Source: an uncultured Lachnospiraceae bacterium
Lineage (GTDB): Bacteria; Bacillota; Clostridia; Lachnospirales; Lachnospiraceae
Reading direction: 5' to 3'
NCBI GenBank assembly: GCA_946628415.1
Contig: CAMOWK010000002.1
Location: 124,001-188,000, forward strand
Length of the DNA: 64,000 nt
The notes under the pieces were generated by a model. It saw nothing but the letters and a program-made list of their open reading frames with translations. It ran no database searches and was not told the origin of the DNA. Of this stretch, positions 7,732 to 16,505 are shown piece after piece (position 1 is the stretch's first letter; the number at the start of each line of letters is the position of its first letter). A program made the translations under genes and the position numbers.

Positions 7732-7756
7732 ATTATTTTTTTAGGAGATTTCAGTC

Positions 7757-8680
7757 ATGGATAAGAAGAAAGTTACAAAATATTTAGCACTGGTTTACAT
7801 AATGGCATGGTCGGTTGAAATAATAGGCAGCCTCATTTACAGAATAGTAGGAGGTATGAAGGGGTTAACGATATTTCATGGCTTTTTAGCCCTTACCATG
7901 TTTATGCCGATTCTTGCAGCTTTTTTCGTAAAGGCAGACTTTAAAGTAATGGGCTGGAAACCGAGATTTAAGGGTAATGTTAAATGGATAGTATTTTCCA
8001 TGGTAATGCCAACAGTAGCAAGTATTCTTGGATTCGTATGTTTCTTCACAGTTTTTCCTAAACTTTTCAGTATGGATTTATCATATTTCATGAACTATGT
8101 TGAAGGGATGGGACAGGATTCTGATAAGATACTTGAATCAATGCTACAGTCGGGGCTTAGTAAGAATGGTATTATAGCGGTAACTGTTTTACAGTGTGTT
8201 TTAGAGGCACCATTAATCAATACATTTACCGCTATAGGTGAAGAGGCAGGATGGAGAGGCTTCCTGTATCCTGAACTTAGGAAGAGTTACGGAAGAGTGA
8301 AGACGTGGATTACCGGCGGTATTATATGGGCTGCTTTTCATTATCCGGCTATGCTCATCGGAGGCTATGAATATGGTGACAACTATATAGGAAAGCCGGT
8401 TTTAGGAATTCTGGCATTTACCATATTCTGTATAATTGTAGGAGTTTTGGAAGAGATAATATATGATAGGACTAAATGCATCTGGTATCCGTCTCTGCTT
8501 CATGGCGGAATAAATGCTTCCATTACCTTATATATGATGGTTCTTAATGGCGATTATATGAGTGAGATAGAAAGAGTTGCAGTATTTGGACCGGGATATA
8601 ATGGACTGATCAGTATGATTCCGATAATGATTATTGCAGTAGTTGTGGCTCTGATGACAAGAAAGAGGAAAGATGCATAG
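7757..8680 (+). CDS. CPBP-family intramembrane metalloprotease
   Basis: This 307-residue, multi-pass membrane protein shows the three CPBP (Abi/CAAX-protease-like) motifs in order: EEAGWRG (EExxxR), FHYP, and a C-terminal HGGINAS. These residues bind the metal in the family. Members process lipidated or peptide substrates, and in Gram-positives are often linked to bacteriocin immunity or maturation. Here no peptide gene is visible. AGGAGA precedes the ATG, 26 bases after the operator. It is first in a cluster with a GntR regulator, a membrane protein and a two-component system, so a role in envelope defence is likely. The substrate is unknown. Confidence 0.85.
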   Translation: MDKKKVTKYLALVYIMAWSVEIIGSLIYRIVGGMKGLTIFHGFLALTMFMPILAAFFVKADFKVMGWKPRFKGNVKWIVFSMVMPTVASILGFVCFFTVFPKLFSMDLSYFMNYVEGMGQDSDKILESMLQSGLSKNGIIAVTVLQCVLEAPLINTFTAIGEEAGWRGFLYPELRKSYGRVKTWITGGIIWAAFHYPAMLIGGYEYGDNYIGKPVLGILAFTIFCIIVGVLEEIIYDRTKCIWYPSLLHGGINASITLYMMVLNGDYMSEIERVAVFGPGYNGLISMIPIMIIAVVVALMTRKRKDA

Positions 8681-8771
8681 ATCATGGATATTATGAGCTA
8701 TAACAAGTAAGAATGATGTTTATTGATTTCTAATATTGTATAAAAGAAAGCATTTTAGAAAGGATGATTAG

Positions 8772-9131
8772 ATGATTATAAAAATAGACGAATGCTTAGA
8801 TGTACCCATTTATATGCAGATCAGAAATCAGATAGTAATGGGTATATCCAGTGGAGAGCTTAAACCGGGGGAACAGTTGCCCACGGTACGAGCGCTGGCA
8901 ATGGAGATAGGGATTAATACAATGACTGTAAGTAAGACTTATCAGCTTCTCAAATCAGAGGGGTACATACTTACTGACAGGAAGAATGGAGCACGTGTTC
9001 GAAGTGAGATAGAGCAGTCGGGAAAACTGAGCGAGGCTCAAGCTTCAGAACTTCGCAGGATAGTTTCGGAGGCAAGACTATCCGGAGTATCTAAAGAAAC
9101 TATCGTGAAACTAATTGATGAATGCTACTAA
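8772..9131 (+). CDS. GntR-family repressor, YtrA type
   Basis: The 119-residue protein has a winged-helix GntR domain (about 8-76; PIYMQIRNQI, GELKPGEQLPTVRALA, INTMTVSKTYQLL) and only a short helical tail, with no ligand domain. This is the YtrA subfamily layout, typical of repressors sitting beside ABC transporter genes. It probably acts as a dimer on the nested palindrome at 7689-7731 and so controls the whole cluster, itself included. AAGGATG precedes the ATG. The stop overlaps the region just before the next gene's ribosome site, so the two are translationally coupled or at least co-transcribed. Confidence 0.88.
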   Translation: MIIKIDECLDVPIYMQIRNQIVMGISSGELKPGEQLPTVRALAMEIGINTMTVSKTYQLLKSEGYILTDRKNGARVRSEIEQSGKLSEAQASELRRIVSEARLSGVSKETIVKLIDECY

Positions 9132-9169
9132 AAATCCTATATATCATTTTTAGTGAGGAGTTGATTGTT

Positions 9170-10615
9170 ATGTTAGGAAAAAATCTTGTTCCCGGAATTA
9201 CAGTAAATGCAGTTATTATGATTTGTATGGTATTAGTGTTTGTAATTATTATTGTAGTGGCTTATCCCCAAAAGTGGAAGAATAAAAGATATATATTTGG
9301 AGTAAGAAACAGGGAAGAGTTTCTAAGTGGCGAGACATCAGAGTATATTACAAGTCTGGTTAACAGATCCAGACGCTTAGCGCTTATTCTCTTTGCCGTA
9401 ATAGTTATTCTATCTGCATTTACGCTGATTATAGACAGTATGGGGAGACAGATTCTTTATCTGTACGGACTCATATATGCAGCAGTAATACTTCTATATA
9501 CTCCATATATCCGTGGGAATTATGAATTAAAGAGTCTGAAAAGTAGACTTGGGATTGAGACCGGTACCGGGGTGAAATATACTGATATTACAAGCATTAC
9601 CGCATCACATGGTCTTAGTAAAATTGGAATTATTATTCCTGTATTAGTAAATGCAGTAGCAGCTATCATTGTGTTTCTATATGACTTAAAGCTTATAAAT
9701 TTAGCAGGTAATGCTGGCGCTGGCTATGCTGGAAGCTATATTGCGACAGCCATTGCAGGAACATTTCTCTTTATTTCGCTTCTCTTTTTACCAATTGCAT
9801 TTATGATGGATAATTTCAGAAATCAGATTATCTCGGAAGACAGTACAGAAAACTCGAACTTTAACAGGGCGAAGAAGAAACTCTGGGGAGACACATGGAT
9901 CAGAATGACATGGCTAAATGCATTTACGGCTATTGCATCTTCCGGCGTCGCTATTATGATTTTTGGTAATGAGATGGCAGCCCTTGTTTTATTTTTTGTA
10001 TACTTCGCAAGCCTGATCATAATACTTGGAATACTCATAAATAACAGTTCTAAACTGGAGGAAAAATATGGTGGTAAGTTCGGTCTGGAAGGTGATGATG
10101 ACGATAAGTGGATACTTGGAATGTTTTACTACAACCCATCTGATACGAGGTTAAATGTAGCCAGAAGGGATGAGACCGGCGGAACTATCAATTTGGCGCA
10201 TCCTGCAGGTAAAGTTATATCAGTTATAGCGGGTTTGCTTCTGACCTTCGCTTTTGGTATGATAATTATGGCAGCCAGGATGGATGAAACACCGCTTAGT
10301 GTAAAGGTTGCAGACGGACAGATTGTGTGCCGTCAGCTAAAAGACGATTACAGGATTGAAATGGATGATATACAGGATGTTAGCTATGGTGAGAATCTGG
10401 ATAGTCTAAAGCTGGTTAGAACAACAGGCTATGCAATGGAAAATGTGCTTAAGGGCAGATTCACTGTTGACGGAACTCCCGGTTGCAGATTATTTGTAAA
10501 TCCAAATCAGGATAGCTATGTTAGAATAGTAACGAATGACAGGACTTACTACATTAGTGGCAACAGTTTAGATGAAACAGAGAGAATATATGAAGAAATA
10601 ACTGAAGGAGACTGA
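9170..10615 (+). CDS. Multi-pass membrane protein, DUF5808-like with a C-terminal PH-like domain
   Basis: I take the ATG at 9170, which has GAGGAG 9 bases before it; an ATG at 9122 is in frame but lacks a ribosome site. The 481-residue product has about eight membrane segments. Between segments 7 and 8 lies WILGMFYYNPSD...INLAHP, which resembles the DUF5808 motif of Clostridia. The last 110 residues after the final segment look like a bacterial PH-type beta domain. It follows the YtrA-type gene directly, as such membrane proteins commonly do. Function is unknown; a role in sensing or resisting membrane-active compounds is inferred from position only. Confidence 0.75.
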   Translation: MLGKNLVPGITVNAVIMICMVLVFVIIIVVAYPQKWKNKRYIFGVRNREEFLSGETSEYITSLVNRSRRLALILFAVIVILSAFTLIIDSMGRQILYLYGLIYAAVILLYTPYIRGNYELKSLKSRLGIETGTGVKYTDITSITASHGLSKIGIIIPVLVNAVAAIIVFLYDLKLINLAGNAGAGYAGSYIATAIAGTFLFISLLFLPIAFMMDNFRNQIISEDSTENSNFNRAKKKLWGDTWIRMTWLNAFTAIASSGVAIMIFGNEMAALVLFFVYFASLIIILGILINNSSKLEEKYGGKFGLEGDDDDKWILGMFYYNPSDTRLNVARRDETGGTINLAHPAGKVISVIAGLLLTFAFGMIIMAARMDETPLSVKVADGQIVCRQLKDDYRIEMDDIQDVSYGENLDSLKLVRTTGYAMENVLKGRFTVDGTPGCRLFVNPNQDSYVRIVTNDRTYYISGNSLDETERIYEEITEGD

Positions 10616-10644
10616 TTTTATAGTTTAAATGGGGTGAAAGTTTT

Positions 10645-11307
10645 ATGCTGGATATTCTAATAGTTGAAGATAATAAGGAAATAGGAGAACTGCTGGAAAC
10701 ATTTCTTAGAAAAGAGAATTATATGGTTTCAGTTGCTGATACCGGAGAAAAAGCTATGCGACTTTTTGAAATGTACGGTGCCAAGCTGGTGATCCTGGAT
10801 CTGATGCTTCCCGGCATAGACGGATTTGCAGTCTGCTCTAAGATTAGAGAAACCTCCAACGCTCATATACTTATAGCCAGCGCTAAAACAGACAAGGAAG
10901 ATAAGTTGAAGGGGCTAAATCTGGGGGCGGATGATTACATAGAAAAGCCTTACGATATAGATATTCTTCTGGCTAAGATAAATGGAATCTTTAAGCGTAA
11001 GTATGCACAGGAGGTTATGACCTGTGGAAATCTTACACTAAATACAGTGACAGAAACTCTAAAGGTGGATGGGAACGATGTGGTAGTTACATCTAAGGAG
11101 TTTGAGCTTCTAAGACTTCTTATAGAGAATAAGGGCGTTACCCTTAAAAAGGAATACCTCTTTAACAGTATATGGGGAAGTGACAGCGAGTCCGAACTTC
11201 AGACACTTACGGTTCATATCAAATGGCTTCGTGAAAAGATAGAGGAAGAGCCAAAGAAACCGAAGCATATAATTACAGTGTGGGGCGTTGGTTATCGATT
11301 CGAATAA
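10645..11307 (+). CDS. OmpR-family response regulator
   Basis: The 220-residue protein has a receiver domain (1-115) with acidic pocket residues near 8-9, the phosphorylated Asp52 (LVILDLML) and the conserved lysine in YIEKPY near 101. A winged-helix DNA-binding domain with VVTSKEFELLRLL and TVHIKWLREKIE follows. It should be phosphorylated by the kinase at 11325 and act on DNA as a dimer. GGGGTG precedes the ATG. The promoters of this locus or the FtsX permease downstream are the likely targets, by position. Confidence 0.92.
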   Translation: MLDILIVEDNKEIGELLETFLRKENYMVSVADTGEKAMRLFEMYGAKLVILDLMLPGIDGFAVCSKIRETSNAHILIASAKTDKEDKLKGLNLGADDYIEKPYDIDILLAKINGIFKRKYAQEVMTCGNLTLNTVTETLKVDGNDVVVTSKEFELLRLLIENKGVTLKKEYLFNSIWGSDSESELQTLTVHIKWLREKIEEEPKKPKHIITVWGVGYRFE

Positions 11308-11324
11308 TCTTTATAGGAAAATGT

Positions 11325-12557
11325 ATGAGCAGATTTAAGAAAAGTGCAGCGGTAATAACAATAATTGAATTACTCCTCATTCTCGTGATAAACACTATTT
11401 GTTTAAGAACATCTATAGAGCTGGCGGCTTTCTACAGAGTAGAGGCGAAACGGCTGGTGAAAGCTATGTCTGAGGACGAGACCATGTGTAAGAATCCCGA
11501 GGGGATAGATTTATCGGAGTATAAATCACTAATCAGAGTCAGTACATTTGACCCTGAAGCAATTTGTAACAACGATTATATGGTTGAGGAAGTGAATGGG
11601 ACTCTGTACAGAATCGAGTACGAACGAGGGAAAAATAACGGATTAGTCATTTTGATGAATGCCGGACTTGTGATATTCTTTTTACTTTCAGTTGGTGTAA
11701 TGGCGTATATTGGCCGAACGGTTATTCGTCCGTTTAACAAGATGTCGGATATGACGGTGAGTCTTGCTAAGGGTAATCTATCTACCCCTGTAAAGGAAGA
11801 GAAGAGCCGATTCTTTGGCAAGTTCCTCTGGGGAGTTGATATGCTTCGTGAGAATCTGGAGAGTTCCAAGACGAAGAATCTGGAGTATCAGAAGGAGAAG
11901 AAGACGATGCTTCTATCTCTTTCCCATGATATCAAGACTCCACTTTCAGCTATACAGCTTTATACCAAGGCTATGCAGGAAGGAATCTATGAGACGGAAG
12001 AAAAGAGGCAGGAAGCGCTGAGTGGAATTCTCGCTAAGACTGAAGAGATCAAATCCTATGTGGATGAGATACATAGAGTATCTCGCGAAGAGTTTATGGA
12101 GTTCGATGTTCATTCGGAAGAAGTATATATATCCGAGATTATGGATAATATCGGCGTATATTATAAGGATAAGCTCAGTGTCCTTCATACAAGTTTTATT
12201 ATGGATCAATATGATGATTGTCTCTTGTCAGGGGATAAGGATAGACTCATAGAAGTTATCCAAAATCTGATGGAGAATGCTATCAAGTATGGAGATGGAA
12301 AAGAGATTCATATAACTTTTAGTGAGGAAGAAGATTGTAAACTAATTACAGTTTCCAACTCAGGTTGTTCGCTGGATGAGAAAGAAATTGCGAATCTATT
12401 CGACTCCTTCTACAGAGGTTCGAATACTGACGGTATCCAGGGCAATGGCCTTGGTTTATATATAGTTAAACAGCTGATGAAGAGAATGGATGGAGATGCA
12501 TTTGCTGAGATAGAAAAAGATAGATTTAAGATTACGGTTGTTGTTAGGAAAGCGTGA
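11325..12557 (+). CDS. Sensor histidine kinase, partner of the regulator at 10645
   Basis: The chosen ATG (11325) gives 410 residues; a GTG at 11280 lies inside the regulator gene. Layout: membrane segment about 9-28, an outer loop of about 75 residues, second segment about 108-130, HAMP (131-180), HisKA with LSLSHDIKTP (His201) and HATPase with NAIKYG and GNGLGLYIVK. The short outer loop suits a kinase that senses within the membrane or through a partner transporter, as in Bce-type systems. The start lies 17 bases after the regulator's stop. A strong terminator-like hairpin follows at 12625. Confidence 0.9.
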   Translation: MSRFKKSAAVITIIELLLILVINTICLRTSIELAAFYRVEAKRLVKAMSEDETMCKNPEGIDLSEYKSLIRVSTFDPEAICNNDYMVEEVNGTLYRIEYERGKNNGLVILMNAGLVIFFLLSVGVMAYIGRTVIRPFNKMSDMTVSLAKGNLSTPVKEEKSRFFGKFLWGVDMLRENLESSKTKNLEYQKEKKTMLLSLSHDIKTPLSAIQLYTKAMQEGIYETEEKRQEALSGILAKTEEIKSYVDEIHRVSREEFMEFDVHSEEVYISEIMDNIGVYYKDKLSVLHTSFIMDQYDDCLLSGDKDRLIEVIQNLMENAIKYGDGKEIHITFSEEEDCKLITVSNSGCSLDEKEIANLFDSFYRGSNTDGIQGNGLGLYIVKQLMKRMDGDAFAEIEKDRFKITVVVRKA

Positions 12558-12624
12558 GTACATGCAATCGCTGAAATCATTTTTTACACGTTTAATTTTT
12601 ATTTAATAATTTGTGTAGTATCAT

Positions 12625-12678
12625 ACCTTCATAAACCGGGAGGCAGACGCGTAGCCTTCAGGTTTATGAAGGTTTTTT
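12625..12678 (+). terminator. Long two-tier hairpin with T-run
   Basis: The outer stem pairs ACCTTCATAAACC (12625-12637) with GGTTTATGAAGGT (12661-12673). An inner stem pairs GGAGGC (12639-12644) with GCCTTC (12654-12659). TTTTTT ends it. About 19 pairs in total is much longer than a usual terminator. It closes the kinase operon; the length leaves room for an extra role such as a stable 3' end or small RNA. Confidence 0.8.
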
Positions 12679-12767
12679 AATCATAGGAAACTGCTATGTG
12701 GTTTCTAAAATTACTTAGTATTTTTCGGAGGAATATATTTGTTAATACAAAAGAAAGGATTGAGGAA

Positions 12768-15179
12768 ATGTTTCTACACATATTAAAGAAGGATCTTAAG
12801 AGAAATAAGACCATGAATGTGATACTCTTTCTCTTCATTGTTCTGGCAAGTATCTTTGTAGCCAGTGGACTAAATAATTTAGTTTCAGTTATGAATGGTA
12901 CAAACTACTATCTGGAGCAGGCAGGAGTTGGTGATTACAATGTCATTGTTCGAAATACCGATGATAATACTGCGGAAGACGTTATTAAAAAGTCGAAGGC
13001 AGCAAAAAGTTATACATATGATGATTCAATTATGTTTACAGAAGATCTTAAGGATGGTAATGGAAAAGTCATTAAGATACAAAACAGTATGAAATTAATT
13101 GAGTCTATTGATAAGACCAGCCTTAAAATATTTGACACATCAAATGAAGAGATTACTAAAGTAGAAAAAGGACATGTATATATTTCATCTACTCTTATGA
13201 AGGACAAGGGTATTGAAGAGGGAGATAAGCTTACCCTTACAGTAGGTGACACAGCTAAGACATTTATAGTTGAAGGTAAGGCAAAGGAAGCCCTCCTGGG
13301 ATCCGGCTTTATGGGAAATGTCAGATTTTTCATAAATGACGAGGATGCAGCGGAATTCTACGCGGATGAAGTTTCAAAAGAAAGAGAGCTTAGATTGTTC
13401 TATATAGAGTCAGATGATATACCGGCTCTCCAGTCAGATTTGGCAAATCTGGAAGGGGTTCAGTTCAGTGGACCTAAGAATACTATATTGATGACCTATG
13501 TTCTGGATATGATAGTTGCATTCGTGGTAATGATACTCAGTTTATGTCTCGTTATCATATCCTTTGTAATACTAAAGTTCTCCATAGGATTTACTATTCA
13601 GGATGACTTCCGGGAAATAGGTGTTATGAAGGCTATCGGAATCAGAAACAGGAAGATCAGATCACTCTATCTTACCAAGTATATGATCATAGCACTTGTT
13701 GCGGCAATCGTAGGATGTATCATAAGCTATCCGTTTGCTGATATGCTGATGGAAAGTGTGACAGAAAATATGCTGCTGGGGAATTCCTACGGAAGGCTTC
13801 TGAATATAGTTGGTTCTGCGCTTGTTTTTCTGGTTATCCTTGGACTTGCTTATCTATCTACAGCTAAGATCAAGAAGGCAACTCCTGTTGATGCAATACG
13901 AAATGGTGAGACAGGTGAAAGATTTAAAAAGAAAAAAGGTTATCGTATCAGTAAGAGTCATGCAAGGAATACTCTGTATCTGGCATGGAACGATATACTC
14001 AGCAGTCCGAAGAGATTTATGAATATAATTATTTCTTTTGGAATATGTACCCTGTTCCTTCTCGTGCTTTCAAATACCACTGCGACCATGGACAGCCCGG
14101 CTTGTATAGACACATTTGGACCAAGGTCTGATATCTACTTGCCAGATAATATAAGTACCAAAGAACTGGAAGTGTCCGGGATTACAGACAAGGATAAGAT
14201 AGCTTTTGATGATTTTTTATACATGGAGAATGGAAGAGATAAGTATGTGGAATTTATGGAATCGGTGGAGAAGATGCTGAGTAAGGAAGGTATGCCCGGA
14301 AAAGCATTTGCTGTATTAATGTATCAATATAAATTCACATTTGATGGTAAAGACTTTAGCTATAGAATGTTGCAGCCTATAAAAAATCCTGCTTCAGATC
14401 AGAAGATTTTTGAAGGTAGTGCTCCTCAGAATAAAAATGAAGTGGCTATAGGTGTGAAAATGGTTGAGAATACCGGTCTTAAGATTGGTGACACCATAGA
14501 GATAGATTTTGGCGACAAGAAGGAAAAATGTATCGTAACAGGTACATTTCAGTCTATGAATAATCTCGGTGACATATTACTTCTTCATGAAGATGCGCCT
14601 ACATCATTTGAAACTTTTAGTGGAGCAAGCTCATTCCTTCAGATAACATTTACAGATAATCCAACTGAGGAAGAGATAGAAAACAGAAAAGAGAAATTAA
14701 GGGATATATTTGAAACGGAAAAAGTATATGATCAGCGTGAATTTTGTGTTGATACCATGGGCGCTCTTGAAACTATGCAAAGCGTAGAGTACCTTCTGAT
14801 GGGTATAACGATCATCGTGATCATTCTGGTAACTATCATGATGGAGAGATCCTTTATCGCTGATGAGAAGAAGCAGATTGCTATAATAAAGGCGGTAGGC
14901 TTTAGAGACAGCGATGTTATAAAGTGGCAGGTGATAAGATTTGGGATTCTGGCGGTTATCGCGTCTGTGATAGCTATGATACTTTCCATACCTGCAACGA
15001 AGCTGGCTATAGGCCCGATATTTGCAATGATGGGTGCCATGGAAATCGACTTTGTATATAACTTTGGAAGTCTTGTTAAGTATCCACTTGTAATATTAGC
15101 AGTTACAGTAGTTATAGCCTCAATCACAGCTCTCTATACCAGGACTATAGAAGCAAGAGATACAGCATCGATAGAATAG
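12768..15179 (+). CDS. FtsX-type ABC permease with two FtsX domains
   Basis: Start at 12768 (AAAGGA 8 bases upstream) gives 803 residues. Segment 1 lies near the N-terminus, followed by a large outer domain to about residue 235. Three segments form the first FtsX domain (with REIGVMKAIGIRNRKI on the inner side). After a second large outer domain come three C-terminal segments with QIAIIKAVGFRDSDV. This duplicated layout is typical of export or mechanotransmission ABC permeases in antimicrobial-peptide defence. The ATPase partner is at 15559, but 379 bases of repeats lie between them, which is odd for such a pair. Confidence 0.85.
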   Translation: MFLHILKKDLKRNKTMNVILFLFIVLASIFVASGLNNLVSVMNGTNYYLEQAGVGDYNVIVRNTDDNTAEDVIKKSKAAKSYTYDDSIMFTEDLKDGNGKVIKIQNSMKLIESIDKTSLKIFDTSNEEITKVEKGHVYISSTLMKDKGIEEGDKLTLTVGDTAKTFIVEGKAKEALLGSGFMGNVRFFINDEDAAEFYADEVSKERELRLFYIESDDIPALQSDLANLEGVQFSGPKNTILMTYVLDMIVAFVVMILSLCLVIISFVILKFSIGFTIQDDFREIGVMKAIGIRNRKIRSLYLTKYMIIALVAAIVGCIISYPFADMLMESVTENMLLGNSYGRLLNIVGSALVFLVILGLAYLSTAKIKKATPVDAIRNGETGERFKKKKGYRISKSHARNTLYLAWNDILSSPKRFMNIIISFGICTLFLLVLSNTTATMDSPACIDTFGPRSDIYLPDNISTKELEVSGITDKDKIAFDDFLYMENGRDKYVEFMESVEKMLSKEGMPGKAFAVLMYQYKFTFDGKDFSYRMLQPIKNPASDQKIFEGSAPQNKNEVAIGVKMVENTGLKIGDTIEIDFGDKKEKCIVTGTFQSMNNLGDILLLHEDAPTSFETFSGASSFLQITFTDNPTEEEIENRKEKLRDIFETEKVYDQREFCVDTMGALETMQSVEYLLMGITIIVIILVTIMMERSFIADEKKQIAIIKAVGFRDSDVIKWQVIRFGILAVIASVIAMILSIPATKLAIGPIFAMMGAMEIDFVYNFGSLVKYPLVILAVTVVIASITALYTRTIEARDTASIE

Positions 15180-15225
15180 TGCGGTATCATCAGAAATCTT
15201 TTACTAACGAGGTATATAATTCATA

Positions 15226-15525
15226 CAGCAATAAAAACAAGATAAATAGAAGAAATTATTGCTGGTTGTATAATCTAAGTAGATTGAAGAGTAAGAAACA
15301 GCAATAAAAACAAGATAAATAGAAAAAACTATTGCTGGTTGTATAATCTAAGTAGATTGAAGAGTTAGAAACAGCAATAAATAACAGAAAAACAGAAGAA
15401 ATTATTGCTGTTTGTATAATCTAAGTAGATTGAAGAGTAAGAAACAGCAATAAAAAGTAGAAAAGCAGAAGAAATTATTGCTGTTTGTGTGATTTAAGCG
15501 GATTGAGGTTTAAAAACGGCAATAA
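15226..15525 (+). repeat. Four 73-bp tandem repeats between permease and ATPase genes
   Basis: The 379-base gap 15180-15558 holds no gene but contains units starting at 15226, 15299, 15372 and 15445 (73, 73, 73 and 72 bases), with a fifth start as CGGCAATAA at 15517. Each unit has CAGCAATAA, an A-rich stretch, TTATTGCTG, TATAAT (copies 1-3) and the small palindrome AATCT-AAGT-AGATT. TTATTGCTG can pair with CAGCAATAA of its own unit or of the next. In the last unit the small stem and the closing arm have changed in ways that largely keep pairing through G-U. There are no cas genes and the units are not spacer-separated, so this is not a CRISPR array. Confidence 0.92.
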
Positions 15526-15558
15526 AAGAAAAAACAAAAAGAAAAAAGGAGAAAAAAT

Positions 15559-16317
15559 ATGAGAGCAGTATTAGAAGTTAAGGATTTATGCAAAACATAT
15601 ATTACAGATAAGCGACAGAACAACGTACTTAAGAATGTAAGTTTCAAGGTAGAGGAAGGAGAGATGGTTGCTATCATGGGACCCTCCGCTTCTGGAAAGT
15701 CAACACTTCTCTACAGTGTATCAGGTATGGACGCTGCAACAAGTGGAACGGTACTATTCAATGGTAAAGATATCACAAAGCTCAAGAAAAATGAACTCTC
15801 TGATATAAGACTTGACGAGATGGGATTCATATTTCAGCAGATGTTCATGATGAAGAATCTTACTATACTTGATAATATCATTCTTCCGGGACTTCAGAGT
15901 AAGAAGTTGAAAAGATCCCGTAAGGAAGTAACTGAGTTTGGTGAGGATCTGATGAGAAAGCTTGGTATCATCGAAGCTGCTGATAATGATATAAATGAAG
16001 TGTCCGGTGGACAGCTTCAGCGTGCCTGTATCTGCAGAAGCCTGATCAATAAGCCAAGCGTAGTTTTCGCAGACGAGCCAACAGGAGCTCTTAACCGTGC
16101 TAACTCAAATGAAGTTATGGAGGAGCTTACTAAGATTAATAAAGAGGGAACAACAATCATGATGGTAACACATGACTCAAAGGTTGCTGCAAAGTGTTCC
16201 CGTGTACTTTATATCATTGATGGAAATATCGAAGGTGAGTATTATAACGATCCGGAGAAGAGTGATAAAGATAGAGAAAGAGCACTTAACAACTGGCTTA
16301 TGGATCTTGGATGGTAA
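15559..16317 (+). CDS. ABC transporter ATPase, partner of the FtsX permease at 12768
   Basis: The 252-residue protein carries Walker A GPSASGKST (41-49), Q-loop FQQMFMM, signature VSGGQLQR, Walker B VVFADEPTGALN and an H-loop VTHD. It belongs to the MacB/LolD/BceA class that drives FtsX permeases. AAAGGAG precedes the ATG. Its tail, ending in MDLGW, resembles that of the second ATPase at 23305 (SEMGW), so the two pairs are probably paralogous. The message upstream would contain the four 73-bp repeats if it is read from the permease promoter. Confidence 0.92.
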   Translation: MRAVLEVKDLCKTYITDKRQNNVLKNVSFKVEEGEMVAIMGPSASGKSTLLYSVSGMDAATSGTVLFNGKDITKLKKNELSDIRLDEMGFIFQQMFMMKNLTILDNIILPGLQSKKLKRSRKEVTEFGEDLMRKLGIIEAADNDINEVSGGQLQRACICRSLINKPSVVFADEPTGALNRANSNEVMEELTKINKEGTTIMMVTHDSKVAAKCSRVLYIIDGNIEGEYYNDPEKSDKDRERALNNWLMDLGW

Positions 16318-16425
16318 GTGCAAATTACAGAAAAGTTATATGTGACAATCGTGATATTATGACTAAAGTCATATTCAGAATATATCTTTTTTCACTACAA
16401 AGAAAAATGAATAATCACTATAATG

Positions 16426-16460
16426 AGTGTGTCAGATGGATGATCTGGCACACTTTCTTT
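16426..16460 (+). terminator. Terminator after the FtsX permease/ATPase pair
   Basis: AGTGTGTCAGAT (16426-16437) pairs with ATCTGGCACACT (16443-16454) around GGATG with one G-U pair. A T-rich run TTTCTTT follows. Confidence 0.8.
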
Positions 16461-16505
16461 ATATCATGATTCTTATTATAAAGTATTAAAAAATGGAGAG
16501 ATGGC

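Noticed and set aside
7689..7745. Intrinsic terminator or attenuator (hairpin followed by T-run)
   Set aside because: The promoter -10 is inside the left arm and the transcript would start within the palindrome, so the hairpin cannot form in RNA from this promoter.
15226..15525. CRISPR array, because of regular repeats and a short hairpin a little like a Cas12a repeat
   Set aside because: The whole 73-bp unit is repeated, so there are no unique spacers, and no cas genes are present.
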